The notes under the pieces are model-generated. The model ran no database searches and was not told the origin of the DNA. It saw only the letters and a list, made by a program, of their open reading frames with translations. A stretch of 64,000 nucleotides of DNA from UBA2357 sp041916775 (lineage in GTDB: Bacteria; Pseudomonadota; Gammaproteobacteria; Burkholderiales; Rhodocyclaceae): contig JAYRYZ010000008.1 in assembly GCA_041916775.1 (NCBI GenBank), positions 1 through 64,000 of the forward strand. The letters run 5' to 3'. Positions 1-8,802 of this stretch are shown here, in pieces (the stretch's first letter is position 1; each line of letters opens with the position of its first letter). A program made the position numbers and the translations under genes.

Positions 1-123
1 GGTTTCGCTTCACGCTTCCTCCCCACACTCGGTCACCCTCATGCAGTTGCGCTTCGCTTCATTCGCCGTGGTCAGCTTGTGGGAGGACTTTCACCTCCAA
101 GATCGCGCCCATGCTGGGCGCAC
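1..123 (-). mobile_element. 5' end of a group II intron (class C-like), cut by the window edge
   Basis: Read on the minus strand from 123 downward, the sequence opens with GTGCG, the group II intron 5' consensus (GUGYG). A GC hairpin (GCGCCCAGCATGGGCGC) follows, then GGAGGTGAAAGTCCTCC, which is typical of domain I in bacterial retroelement introns. The intron boundary lies four bases beyond the stem of the tRNA-Gly terminator. Class C introns are known to insert just downstream of intrinsic terminators, so the location fits the family. The maturase/reverse transcriptase gene and the catalytic domains V and VI would lie outside the window to the left. The assignment rests on 5' sequence and position only. 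Confidence 0.72.
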
Positions 124-127
124 AACA

Positions 128-157
128 AAAAAGCCAACCCCTGGAGGTTGGCTTTTT
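128..157 (-). terminator. Intrinsic terminator of tRNA-Gly
   Basis: A perfect 12-bp stem (arms 128-139 and 146-157) with a 6-base loop has A/T runs on both flanks, so it could work in either direction. On the minus strand it lies 33 bases beyond the tRNA 3' end and ends in a T run. The group II intron begins four bases further on. Confidence 0.85.
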
Positions 158-190
158 GTCCGCAGATCAACGACCTGCCTGAATTCGCTG

Positions 191-264
191 TGGAGCGGGT
201 GATGGGAATCGAACCCACGTATGCAGCTTGGGAAGCTGCCGTTCTACCATTGAACTACACCCGC
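191..264 (-). tRNA. tRNA-Gly, anticodon CCC
   Basis: The reverse complement folds as a standard 74-base tRNA. It has a 7-bp acceptor stem beginning GCGGGTG, a D arm with GGTAGAAC, an anticodon loop TTCCCAA (anticodon CCC), a T arm with GGTTCGATTCC, and an encoded 3' CCA. It should decode GGG codons. It is a single-gene unit with its own promoter upstream and terminator downstream, and its terminator has become the insertion site of a group II intron. Confidence 0.95.
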
Positions 265-307
265 GGCGCGCGGTGCCCCGGGCGGGCATGCGCTTGAGAA
301 GCTCCGC

Positions 308-336
308 ATTCTAATCACCCGGGCAGGCGGGCGCAA
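308..336 (-). promoter_or_regulatory. Probable sigma-70 promoter of tRNA-Gly
   Basis: On the minus strand a -10 box TAGAAT (313-308) lies 17 bases after a weak -35 TTGCGC (336-331). Transcription would start about 35-40 bases before the mature tRNA 5' end. Inferred from sequence only. Confidence 0.5.
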
Positions 337-405
337 TCTCGGCGTTCAGGCGGTGGGGGGTGCGTGCTAAACTCCCCGGCCCGTGCTGCAGCCCAGGATC
401 GTCCC

Positions 406-609
406 ATGCTTCATGTCCTCGTCAATGGCGAGCGCAACGCCTTCGAACGCGCACCCAGCGTGCTCGAGCTGCTCGAATCACGGCAGCTGGCGGGCAAGCG
501 GATCGCGGTCGAGCGCAATGGCGAGATCGTGCCCAGGAGCCGCCACGCCGACACCATGCTCGCCGATGGCGACGAGGTGGAGATCGTGGTGGCGGTAGGC
601 GGTGGCTGA
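406..609 (+). CDS. thiS: ThiS sulfur-carrier protein for thiamine synthesis
   Basis: This 67-residue ubiquitin-like protein ends in the Gly-Gly tail that ThiF/IscS-type enzymes convert to a thiocarboxylate, the sulfur donor for the thiazole ring of thiamine. Its length is normal for ThiS. The ATG at 406 was preferred over an upstream ATG at 364 because it gives the family length and follows an AGGA. thiG lies 56 bases downstream on the same strand, so the two are probably co-transcribed. No TPP riboswitch was recognised in the short upstream region. Confidence 0.93.
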   Translation: MLHVLVNGERNAFERAPSVLELLESRQLAGKRIAVERNGEIVPRSRHADTMLADGDEVEIVVAVGGG

Positions 610-665
610 GACGGCGTTTTCAACCCGGCGGCCAGCGTGCCGCGTTCCGAGTGGGCAGTTTGAAG

Positions 666-1451
666 ATGAATGACGCATTCCTGATCGCCGGCCGGGCTTA
701 CCGCTCGCGCCTGCTGGTCGGTACCGGCAAGTACCGCGATTTTGCCGAGACGCGCGAGGCCATCGAGGCGAGCGGCGCCGAGATCGTCACCGTGGCGATC
801 CGCCGCATGAACATCGGCCAGAGCCCGGACGACCCCAACCTGCTCGACGTGCTGCCGCCCGAGCGCTTCACCATCCTGCCGAACACCGCTGGCTGCTACA
901 ACGCCGACGACGCGGTGCGCACCCTGCGGCTCGCGCGCGAGCTGCTCGACGGGCACCCGCTGTGCAAGCTGGAGGTGCTGGGCGACGCCGAAACGCTGTT
1001 CCCGAACATGCCGGAGACGCTGAAGGCCGCAGAGACACTGGTCAAGGACGGCTTTCAGGTGATGGTGTATTGCTCGGACGACCCCATCCAGGCGCGCATG
1101 CTGGAGGATATCGGCTGCGTCGCGATCATGCCGCTCGCCTCGCTGATCGGCTCCGGCATGGGCATCCTCAATCCGTGGAACCTGCGCCTCATCATCGACC
1201 AGGCGCGCGTGCCGGTGATCGTCGATGCCGGCGTCGGCACTGCCTCGGACGCGGCGATCGCGATGGAACTCGGCTGCGACGGCGTGCTCATGAACACCGC
1301 GATCGCCAAGGCCGGCAAGCCTGTGCTGATGGCGAACGCGATGAAGAAGGCGGTCGAAGCCGGCCGCGAGGCCTGGCTCGCCGGACGCATGCCGCGCAAG
1401 CACTATTCCGCCGACCCGAGCTCGCCCACCAGCGGCCTGATCGGCTCCTGA
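666..1451 (+). CDS. thiG: Thiazole synthase ThiG
   Basis: A 261-residue TIM-barrel enzyme that condenses 1-deoxy-D-xylulose 5-phosphate, dehydroglycine/iminoglycine and ThiS thiocarboxylate into the thiazole phosphate precursor of thiamine. The Schiff-base lysine is expected at K101 in CKLEVLGD. The family segments GQSPDDPNLLD, NTAGCYNADDAV and VDAGVGTASDAAIAMELGCD are all present. The frame is open further upstream, but the ATG at 666 gives the normal N-terminus. The order thiS-thiG matches the function; the other thi genes are not in this window. Confidence 0.96.
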   Translation: MNDAFLIAGRAYRSRLLVGTGKYRDFAETREAIEASGAEIVTVAIRRMNIGQSPDDPNLLDVLPPERFTILPNTAGCYNADDAVRTLRLARELLDGHPLCKLEVLGDAETLFPNMPETLKAAETLVKDGFQVMVYCSDDPIQARMLEDIGCVAIMPLASLIGSGMGILNPWNLRLIIDQARVPVIVDAGVGTASDAAIAMELGCDGVLMNTAIAKAGKPVLMANAMKKAVEAGREAWLAGRMPRKHYSADPSSPTSGLIGS

Positions 1452-1487
1452 GCGCGCCCACCCGCCGCCCGCCACATCAGGATCCGC

Positions 1488-2246
1488 ATGACGCAAACCG
1501 CTCACGCACCGGCCACCAGCGTCGGCACCACACCGGAGGGCGCATCGGCACACGAGGCCGAGCAGCGCTTTTCCAGCCGCTCGATCCGCAGCTTCGTGCT
1601 GCGCCAGGGTCGCATGACCGAAGCGCAGCAGCGCCACCTGGATGAACAGATGCCGCGCATCGGGCTACCCTATCGGGTTGCGCCGCTGGATCTCGATGCC
1701 GCTTTCGGACGCCGCGCGCCGCATATCGTCGAGATCGGCTTCGGCATGGGCGAGAGCACCGCCGCGATCGCAAAGGGTAGGCCCGACGAGGACTTCCTCG
1801 CGATCGAGGTACACGGCCCCGGCGTCGGCAACCTGTGCAAGCTGGTCGCGGAGCAAGGGCTGGACAACCTCCGCATCATGCAGCACGACGCGGTCGAGAT
1901 CCTGCGCGACATGCTCGGCGAGGGCAGCCTCGCCGGCGTGCATGTGTTCTTTCCCGACCCGTGGCACAAGAAGCGCCACCACAAGCGGCGCATCATCCAG
2001 GCGGATTTCGTCGCCCTCATCGCCTCGCGCCTGGCTCCCGGCGGCTATCTGCACTGCGCGACCGATTGGCAGGAGTACGCGGAGTGGATGCTGCAGATCC
2101 TTTCCGCCGAACCGCTGCTTGAAAACACCGCGGCAGATGGTGCCTATGCGCCGCGGCCGGACTATCGCCCGCTCACGAAGTTCGAACGGCGTGGACTGCG
2201 CCTCGGCCACGGCGTGTGGGATCTGGTGTTCCGCAAGCGGACATGA
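1488..2246 (+). CDS. trmB: tRNA (guanine-N7)-methyltransferase TrmB
   Basis: A 252-residue SAM-dependent methyltransferase that makes m7G46 in the variable loop of tRNAs. It has the SAM motif VEIGFGMGE near residues 83-91, the TrmB signature FFPDPWHKKRHHKRR, and a C-terminal TKFERRGLRLGHGVWDL segment. The N-terminal 30 residues are low-complexity and poorly conserved in the family. Its stop codon overlaps the ATG of the following sensor kinase (ATGA), so the two are translationally coupled although functionally unrelated. Confidence 0.96.
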   Translation: MTQTAHAPATSVGTTPEGASAHEAEQRFSSRSIRSFVLRQGRMTEAQQRHLDEQMPRIGLPYRVAPLDLDAAFGRRAPHIVEIGFGMGESTAAIAKGRPDEDFLAIEVHGPGVGNLCKLVAEQGLDNLRIMQHDAVEILRDMLGEGSLAGVHVFFPDPWHKKRHHKRRIIQADFVALIASRLAPGGYLHCATDWQEYAEWMLQILSAEPLLENTAADGAYAPRPDYRPLTKFERRGLRLGHGVWDLVFRKRT

Positions 2247-4330
2247 GCGACGCGCGCGAGACCCCTGCAAACACCGAGGCCGCGCTACGGCAACGCATCG
2301 CCGAGCTCGAACAGCAGCTCGAAGCCCAGCGGCAGGAGTTGGAGAAGCGCTCCGCGGTGGCGGAAGCGCTTCACCTCACCGAGTCCGAACTGCGCGCCCA
2401 ACGCAGTCTATTGCGCACGGTCCTCGACGAGAGCCCCGACCTCATCGTCCTGAAAGACCACAAGGGCGACTTCCTGCTCTGCAACAAACCGGTCGCGGAC
2501 TTCTACGGCACGACGCCGGACGCGATGGTCGGCAAACACGACGGCGACTTCAGCGCCACCCCCGAACAGGCGGCCTTCTTTCGCGAGAACGTGTTGCGCA
2601 TCATGGCGGAGGGCCGCACCGAGGTCGTCTACGAGCAATCCACCGACGACGGTACGGGCGAGGTGCGCTACTTCAAGTCCATCAAGAAGCCCTTCATGGG
2701 CACGGACGGGAAGATGCAGATTCTCGTCATCGCGCACGACGTTACCGACCTGCGCCGAGCACAGGCACAGGTCGCCGAGAGCGAGCAGCGCCTGCGCTTC
2801 GTGCTGCAGGCCACCGGCGAAGGCGTGTGGGACTGGGACCTGACCACCAACGCGCTGATGCACAACCAGCGCTGGTACGACCTGCTCGGCTATGGCCCGG
2901 AGGACATGAGCGGCACGGTCGACGACTTCTTCCGCGCCCTGCTCGACGAAGAGCGCGAGGAGATCACCCACGCGGTGGAGCGCTGCCTGCGCGGCGAGGG
3001 GCCGTACCACCACGAACACCGCATGCGCTGCCGCGACGGCCGCGTGCTGTGGGTGCTGGACCGCGGCGACGTCGCGCTGCGCGCCGCGGATGGACGCCCG
3101 CTGCGCATGGTCGGCAGCTTCGCCGACATCACCCACCGCAAGGCGGTCGAGCGGGCGCTGATCGACGCAAAGACTCAGGCGGAAGCGGCGAGCCGCGCGA
3201 AGAGCGAGTTCCTCGCCAACATGAGCCACGAGATCCGCACGCCGATGAATGGCGTGATCGGCATGACCAGCCTGCTGCTCGACACCGGGCTGAGCGATGA
3301 GCAACGGGACTGCGCCGAAACCATCCGCCAGAGTGGCGAGGCCTTGCTCAGCCTGATCAACGAGATCCTCGACTTTTCACGGATCGAAGCGGGCAAGCTG
3401 GAGCTCGAGAAACGCCCCTTTTCGCCGCGCGAGGTGCTCGACGCATGCTGCAACCTGTTCGTGCCCGAGGCACGGCGCAAGGGGCTTGCCTTCACGCGCA
3501 CGCTCGACCCGGCACTGCCGCCGGCATTGCTTGGCGATGCAAACCGGCTCAAACAGATACTCGTCAATCTGCTCAGCAACGCGATCAAGTTCACCCCGGC
3601 GGGCATCGTGGACGTGCGCGTGACGGGGCAGGCGCAAACGTCCGACATCTGCAGGCTGCGGCTGGAGATCCGCGACTCAGGTATCGGCATCAGCGCCTCC
3701 GGCCTCGACAAGCTCTTCAAACCCTTCTCCCAGATCGACGCCGCGAGCAACCGCCAGTACGGCGGCACCGGGCTTGGGCTCTCCATCTGCAAGCGCCTCG
3801 TCGATGCCATGCAGGGCACGATAGGCGTGGACAGCACCCCCGGGGCCGGCTCGACGTTCTGGTGCGAGCTACCGCTGGAGCGCATCGCCGCGGCGCAAGC
3901 GCCGGCTGCAGCGTCGGCAGTGCAGCCCGCGGAGGTGCGCGGCCTGGTGCTGCTGGTGGAGGACAACCCGGTGAACGAGAAGCTCGCGCTCGCCATCCTG
4001 CGCAAACAGGCCTTGCAGGTCGACGCTGCGCACAACGGCGAGGAGGCACTCGCGGCCTTGCGCGCGAAGACCTACGATATCGTGCTGATGGATTGCCAGA
4101 TGCCGGTGATGGATGGCTACGAGGCCACCCGCCGGATCCGTGCCGGCGAGGCCGGCGAAGCCGCGCGCGCCACGCCCATCGTCGCACTCACCGCCAATGC
4201 AATGCCCGAGGATGTGCGACGATGCCTCGATGCCGGCATGAACGACCATGTCGCCAAACCCATCACGCTCGCCACCCTCGGGACCGCGCTCACCCGCTGG
4301 CTCACACACGAATCCGATCGCCCTCGCTGA
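2243..4330 (+). CDS. Hybrid histidine kinase with two PAS domains and a receiver
   Basis: This 695-residue protein has no clear membrane segment, so it is probably cytoplasmic. Order: an N-terminal coiled coil (about 10-50), PAS 1 (about 58-170), PAS 2 with PAC (about 180-300), HisKA with phospho-accepting H329 in SHEIRTPMNG, HATPase_c ending in GGTGLGLSICKRL, and a C-terminal receiver with phospho-acceptor D617 in LMDCQMPVMDG. The start is the ATG overlapping the trmB stop. No output regulator or Hpt protein lies next to it, so the partner is unknown. sppA follows after 9 bases. The input signal cannot be read from the PAS sequences. Confidence 0.9.
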   Translation: MSDARETPANTEAALRQRIAELEQQLEAQRQELEKRSAVAEALHLTESELRAQRSLLRTVLDESPDLIVLKDHKGDFLLCNKPVADFYGTTPDAMVGKHDGDFSATPEQAAFFRENVLRIMAEGRTEVVYEQSTDDGTGEVRYFKSIKKPFMGTDGKMQILVIAHDVTDLRRAQAQVAESEQRLRFVLQATGEGVWDWDLTTNALMHNQRWYDLLGYGPEDMSGTVDDFFRALLDEEREEITHAVERCLRGEGPYHHEHRMRCRDGRVLWVLDRGDVALRAADGRPLRMVGSFADITHRKAVERALIDAKTQAEAASRAKSEFLANMSHEIRTPMNGVIGMTSLLLDTGLSDEQRDCAETIRQSGEALLSLINEILDFSRIEAGKLELEKRPFSPREVLDACCNLFVPEARRKGLAFTRTLDPALPPALLGDANRLKQILVNLLSNAIKFTPAGIVDVRVTGQAQTSDICRLRLEIRDSGIGISASGLDKLFKPFSQIDAASNRQYGGTGLGLSICKRLVDAMQGTIGVDSTPGAGSTFWCELPLERIAAAQAPAAASAVQPAEVRGLVLLVEDNPVNEKLALAILRKQALQVDAAHNGEEALAALRAKTYDIVLMDCQMPVMDGYEATRRIRAGEAGEAARATPIVALTANAMPEDVRRCLDAGMNDHVAKPITLATLGTALTRWLTHESDRPR

Positions 4331-4339
4331 GGAGACTCC

Positions 4340-6169
4340 ATGATCAAGGCCCTGTTCCGCCTCATCGGCCGCCTGTTCGCCTTCCTGTGGCGAGCCTTCG
4401 ATTTCGTCCGGCGCGCACTCTTCAACCTGGTCTTCATCGTACTGGTGCTGGCGCTGGTAACGGCCATCTGGCACCCCGCGCTGCCGCTGCCCGAGCGTGC
4501 CGCGCTGCACGTGCGCCCAACGGGGGTACTCGTCGAGCAACGCAGCGTCACCGACCCGCTGGCCTTTCTGTCCTCACGCCCGCTTGCCGCAGAGACCTCG
4601 CTGGCCGACCTGATCGAGGCCATCGACGCGGCGCGCGACGACCCGCGCATCAACGCGCTGGTACTGGAGACGGACGACCTGGACGGCGCCGGGCTGTCCA
4701 AGCTGTCCGAGCTGCGCGCCGCACTGCAGCGTTTCCGTGACGCCGGCAAACCGGTGCTGGCGCGTGGCGAGCGCTTCACCCAGGGGCAGTACTACCTCGC
4801 CAGCGCCGCGAGCGAACTGCACCTGGCGCCGGACGGCTTCGTGCTCGTGAGCGGCTTGAGCCGCTACCTCACCTACTTCAAGGGGGCGCTCGATGCGCTG
4901 GGCGTGAAGATGCACGTGTTCCGGGTAGGCGAGTACAAATCGTTCAGCGAACCCTTCACCCGCAGCGACATGTCCGAGGAGGACCGCCAAAGCTCGCGCG
5001 ATCTCCTCGCTGCGCTATGGGACGTGTTCCGCAACGACATCTCCAGCGCCCGCAAACTGAGTCTCGAGGGCTTCGACCGCTACGTCGCCGACTACCCCGC
5101 CCAACTCGCGGCACAAGGCGGCGACGCTGCCGCAGCGGCGCTCGGGGCCGGCCTGGTCGATCGCCTCAGCAGCCGCGACGAGTGGCTGGCGCTCCTCAAG
5201 GAACGTGTCGGTGCGACCCTCGATGGCAGCGGCTATCAGGCGCTGAGCACACAGCGCTATCTCGCGCAGCTGCGCACGACCCGCATCACCAGCACCGACA
5301 AGGTGGCGGTGATCGCGGTGCAGGGCAGCATCGTGGACGGCGACGGCAGCTCGGGTTCGGCCGGCGGCGACGCGATCGCCGCGATGATCCGCCAGGCGCG
5401 CGACAACCCGGCGATCAAGGCGCTGGTCCTGCGCATCGACAGCCCCGGCGGCAGCGCCTGGGCCTCCGAGCTGATCCGGCGCGAGATGGAGATCACTCGC
5501 AAGGCGGGCAAGCCGGTGGTCGCGTCGATGAGCTCCACCGCCGCCTCCGGCGGCTACTGGATTGCCGCGGGCGCAGAGGAGATCTGGGCACATCCGGCCA
5601 CCGTCACCGGCTCGATCGGCGTATTCGCGATGTTCCCCGAGTTCTCCCAACCGCTGGACCGGCTCGGCATCACCGTGGATGGCGTCGCCACCGGCCCGCT
5701 CGCCGGCGCACTCGACCCGCGTCGCCCGCTGGACACCGCCGCCGCCGGCGCGTTGCAGAGCGGCATCGAACACACTTACGGCCGCTTTCTGAAGATCGTC
5801 GGGGACGCACGCCAGATGGCGGTGAGCGAGGTCGACCAGGTGGCTCGCGGCCGGGTGTGGACCGGCGAGGCTGCGTCTCGCCTCGGGCTCGTCGACCAGC
5901 TCGGCGGCTTGGAGGATGCGGTACGCGCCGCGGCGAAGCGCGCCGGGATCGAGCAGTTCGATGTGGTCTGGCCCGAGGGCGAGCTCACCCCCGGCCAACG
6001 CCTGATTCGCCGCCTCGGGGACATGGCGCAGGCAACGTTTCCGCCGGCGCGTATCACCGCCTCGCCCTTCGAGCGCATGCTCGCCGGGCTGCAGGCCGAA
6101 GCGCGGGACCTGCTCACCTGGAACGACCCGCAGCACGTGTATGCCCACTGCCTGTGTGAATCGCCCTGA
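4340..6169 (+). CDS. sppA: Signal peptide peptidase SppA, 67-kDa type
   Basis: A 609-residue tandem-domain serine protease that degrades cleaved signal peptides in the inner membrane. A hydrophobic segment at about residues 31-50 anchors it, with the catalytic part expected in the periplasm. The Ser/Lys dyad is visible: K200 in the N-terminal half (GEYKSFSEPF) and S403 in the C-terminal half (STAASGGYW), the same split arrangement as E. coli SppA. A good AGGAG precedes the ATG. It may be transcribed with the upstream trmB-kinase pair. Confidence 0.94.
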   Translation: MIKALFRLIGRLFAFLWRAFDFVRRALFNLVFIVLVLALVTAIWHPALPLPERAALHVRPTGVLVEQRSVTDPLAFLSSRPLAAETSLADLIEAIDAARDDPRINALVLETDDLDGAGLSKLSELRAALQRFRDAGKPVLARGERFTQGQYYLASAASELHLAPDGFVLVSGLSRYLTYFKGALDALGVKMHVFRVGEYKSFSEPFTRSDMSEEDRQSSRDLLAALWDVFRNDISSARKLSLEGFDRYVADYPAQLAAQGGDAAAAALGAGLVDRLSSRDEWLALLKERVGATLDGSGYQALSTQRYLAQLRTTRITSTDKVAVIAVQGSIVDGDGSSGSAGGDAIAAMIRQARDNPAIKALVLRIDSPGGSAWASELIRREMEITRKAGKPVVASMSSTAASGGYWIAAGAEEIWAHPATVTGSIGVFAMFPEFSQPLDRLGITVDGVATGPLAGALDPRRPLDTAAAGALQSGIEHTYGRFLKIVGDARQMAVSEVDQVARGRVWTGEAASRLGLVDQLGGLEDAVRAAAKRAGIEQFDVVWPEGELTPGQRLIRRLGDMAQATFPPARITASPFERMLAGLQAEARDLLTWNDPQHVYAHCLCESP

Positions 6170-6202
6170 GCCATCCCGGCGGCGCCGCGGCCGCGGTCAC
6201 GC

Positions 6203-6427
6203 TCAGGCCCGCCAGAACGGCTTGTCGGCTTCGCGTAGCGCTGCGGCGCGAGTCACGCCGATATCGCGCAACAGGCGTTCATCGAGTTCGCCGAGCTCGC
6301 GCCGCTGGCGCTGACGCGCCGCCCAGAGCGCGAGCAGCGCGACGAAGCCGCGCAAACGGCCGGACACGGTCCTGCGGGATGATTCCGCGGCAATGAGAGT
6401 GGGGCGGATGCTGATGGTGGCGTTCAT
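6203..6427 (-). CDS. DUF1127 small protein (YjiS-like)
   Basis: A 74-residue protein with the DUF1127 signature near its C-terminus (LGELDERLLRDIGVTRAAA), basic and probably helical. The ATG at 6427 follows GAGGAGACCACC and gives the usual family length; an in-frame extension to 6484 adds an unrelated tail. It is divergent from a LysR regulator gene starting at 6584, which may control it. Family members have been linked to RNA turnover and small-molecule responses in other bacteria, but no function can be assigned here. Confidence 0.82.
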   Translation of the reverse strand: MNATISIRPTLIAAESSRRTVSGRLRGFVALLALWAARQRQRRELGELDERLLRDIGVTRAAALREADKPFWRA

Positions 6428-6583
6428 GGTGGTCTCCTCGCTGAAGGTGATGCCAGCGTGATCCCGAAGCGGATGACAGTCCAATCACATGATCGGAAGC
6501 GGGGGTTCGGAAAATGCGATGGCGCTGCGGCGCCGTCTGCGCTTTACTGCAGGTAACGCAGCCCAACAGCGCAGGACGCAATC

Positions 6584-7504
6584 ATGGAGCTCTACCACCT
6601 CAAGACCTTCGTCACCGTGGCCGAGGAGAAGAACCTCACCCGTGCATCGGAACGCCTCTTCACCAGCCAGCCCGCGATCAGCGCACACATCAAGGCGCTT
6701 GAGGAAACGCTCGGGGTGACGCTGTTCGACCGCACGCCGAAAGGCATGCGCCTGACTCCGGTGGGCGAGGACCTGCTGCCGCGCGCACGCCAGGCGCTCG
6801 CCGCCGCCAGCGCCTTCGTGCAACACGCCAAGGGGCTGCAGCACGAGCTGATCGCGAGCGCGCGCATCGGCCTCAACAGCGACGCACGCTTCCTGCGCAT
6901 CGCGGCGCTGCAGGCTGGGCTTGCGGAGCGCTATCCGCGGCTGGAGGTGGAGATCATGGGCGGCTCCACTGCCACCAACCTGCCCGCGCTGCGCATCGGC
7001 AAGCTCGATGCAGCGTTCATTTCCGGCGAGCGGGACGAGCCCACGCTCACGATGCTGCACCTGTGCGACGAGCCGGTGGCGATTGCGGCGCCGCGCGCGC
7101 TGCGCGAACGCCTCGGCGACGATTTCAGCGTCGCGGCACTCGCGCGACTGCCATGGGTGTTCACCTCGCCCGACTGCGCCTACTACCTCGCGATGCAGTC
7201 GCTGTTCGAGAAGCATGGCTGCGAACCGGTGCGCACCGCGCTGGTGAACCAGGACGACGCGGTGGTCGAGCTGGTGCGCTCCGGCGCAGGGCTGGGCATC
7301 GTGCGGGCCGGCATGCTGGATGCGGCCGGTGACAACGCCTTCGAACTGCCGGTACCGGTGATCCCGATCCCGCTGCAGTTCGCCTACGCCAGGAAACGCG
7401 CCAACGACCCGGTGATCCGCGCGCTGGTCTCGGTGCTGCAGGATGTGTGGGCGCTGGACAGCGCTGCGGACGAGAACGACGACGCGATACGCGAGGCGGG
7501 CTGA
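6584..7504 (+). CDS. LysR-family transcriptional regulator
   Basis: A 306-residue regulator with an N-terminal winged HTH (residues 1-60, with the recognition region SQPAISAHIKALEETLG) and a C-terminal substrate-binding co-inducer domain (about 90-295). It is divergent from the DUF1127 gene, and the roughly 155-base gap between the two starts is the likely control region. It converges on hemW, whose stop lies 10 bases beyond this stop. The effector cannot be predicted. Confidence 0.88.
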   Translation: MELYHLKTFVTVAEEKNLTRASERLFTSQPAISAHIKALEETLGVTLFDRTPKGMRLTPVGEDLLPRARQALAAASAFVQHAKGLQHELIASARIGLNSDARFLRIAALQAGLAERYPRLEVEIMGGSTATNLPALRIGKLDAAFISGERDEPTLTMLHLCDEPVAIAAPRALRERLGDDFSVAALARLPWVFTSPDCAYYLAMQSLFEKHGCEPVRTALVNQDDAVVELVRSGAGLGIVRAGMLDAAGDNAFELPVPVIPIPLQFAYARKRANDPVIRALVSVLQDVWALDSAADENDDAIREAG

Positions 7505-7514
7505 ACGCGGCCGC

Positions 7515-8741
7515 TCAGCGCGCCTCGTCGAGGAAGCACTGGAGCAGATCGTTGAGGAAGCGCCGCCCCTGTTCGGTCGGCTGCAGCCGCGTCGGGTCGG
7601 TCTCCAGCAGTCCGCGCACGCGCGCATCCTTCAGCGCCTCACGCGCCACCGCCAGCGGCAGGCCGGTGCGGGCCTGGAAAAGCGCCGCCGGTACGCCATC
7701 TGCAAGGCGCAGCGCGTTCATCATGAACTCGAAAGGCAGCGCATCGACGCCCACCTCGCGCCGCTCCTGCACGAAACTGCGCGTCGCGGCCGCAGCGAGG
7801 TAGCGCTCGGGGTGCTTGTGGCGCATCTCACGAACGATGCCGGTGTGGCTGGAGAGCTTGCCGTGGGCACCGGCGCCGATGCCGAGGTAGTCGCCGAAGG
7901 TCCAGTAGTTGAGGTTGTGGCGGCAGGCCTCGCCCGGCCGGGCGAAGGCCGAAGTCTCGTAGTGCTGGAAACCCGCCGCGGCGAGGCGCGCCTCGATCGC
8001 GTCCTGCATGTCGGCCGAAAGCTCGTCGTCCGGCAAGGGGGGCGGGCTGTGATGGAAGGGCGTGTTCGGCTCCAGCGTGAGGTGGTAGCACGACAGATGG
8101 CTCACCCCGGCGGCGAGCGCCGACTCGACATCGGCCAGCGCCATCTCCAGGCTCTGGTCGGGCAGGGCGTACATCAGGTCGGCGTTCACCCTCTCGAAGG
8201 TGCCGAGCGCGATCTCGAGCGCGCGGCGCGCCTCGTCGCCCCCGTGAATGCGGCCCAGCGCGCGCAGCATCGCGTCGTCGAAGCTCTGCACCCCGACCGA
8301 CAGGCGGGTCACGCCGGCGGCGCGATAGTCGCGGAAGCGTGCATGCTCGAAGGTGCCGGGGTTGGCCTCGAGCGTGATCTCGGCGAGCGGATCCAGCATC
8401 AGCAAGGTGCGCACTGCGGTGAGCAAGCGGTCCAACCCGGCGGCGCTGATCAGGCTGGGGGTGCCGCCGCCGATGAACACGCTCAGCACGCGCCGGCCCC
8501 ACACCTGCGGTAGCGCGGTCTCGATGTCGGCGACGAGGGCGTCGATGTAGGCCTGCTCGACCTTCGCGTCGAGCGCATGGCCGCCACGCAGTGCGTGCGA
8601 GTTGAAGTCGCAGTAGGGGCACTTCTTCACGCACCACGGAAAGTGGATGTAGAGCGCGAGCGGCGGCGAGGCGGTGAGCTGCGGACGCGTCACTGCTTCA
8701 TCGGTCGCTGCGGACATCGGATGGATGGGGATGACCTTCAT
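7515..8741 (-). CDS. hemW: HemW heme chaperone (radical-SAM, coproporphyrinogen oxidase-like)
   Basis: A 408-residue radical-SAM protein. CVKKCPYC (cysteines about 37, 41 and 44) binds the 4Fe-4S cluster, followed by GGGTPSLIS and a HemN-type C-terminal domain. HemW proteins resemble oxygen-independent coproporphyrinogen III oxidase but act as heme-binding chaperones, and many entries are still labelled hemN-like. The start is uncertain: ATG 8741 or 8717, both without a strong ribosome-binding site. It is the last gene of the minus-strand row after rdgB. Confidence 0.92.
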   Translation of the reverse strand: MKVIPIHPMSAATDEAVTRPQLTASPPLALYIHFPWCVKKCPYCDFNSHALRGGHALDAKVEQAYIDALVADIETALPQVWGRRVLSVFIGGGTPSLISAAGLDRLLTAVRTLLMLDPLAEITLEANPGTFEHARFRDYRAAGVTRLSVGVQSFDDAMLRALGRIHGGDEARRALEIALGTFERVNADLMYALPDQSLEMALADVESALAAGVSHLSCYHLTLEPNTPFHHSPPPLPDDELSADMQDAIEARLAAAGFQHYETSAFARPGEACRHNLNYWTFGDYLGIGAGAHGKLSSHTGIVREMRHKHPERYLAAAATRSFVQERREVGVDALPFEFMMNALRLADGVPAALFQARTGLPLAVAREALKDARVRGLLETDPTRLQPTEQGRRFLNDLLQCFLDEAR

Positions 8742-8802
8742 CACTGCGGGTGCTGCAACAAGGGGAATGTGGAACGGTGCGGGGGACGATTCGGGGGCCG
8801 GT

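Noticed and set aside
364..405. Longer thiS starting at ATG 364
   Set aside because: It adds 14 residues not seen in ThiS, and the start at 406 gives the family length.
1642..3300. A 552-residue plus-strand frame across trmB and the first kinase
   Set aside because: Ser/Arg-rich frame-shifted translation of trmB and the kinase, with no motif.
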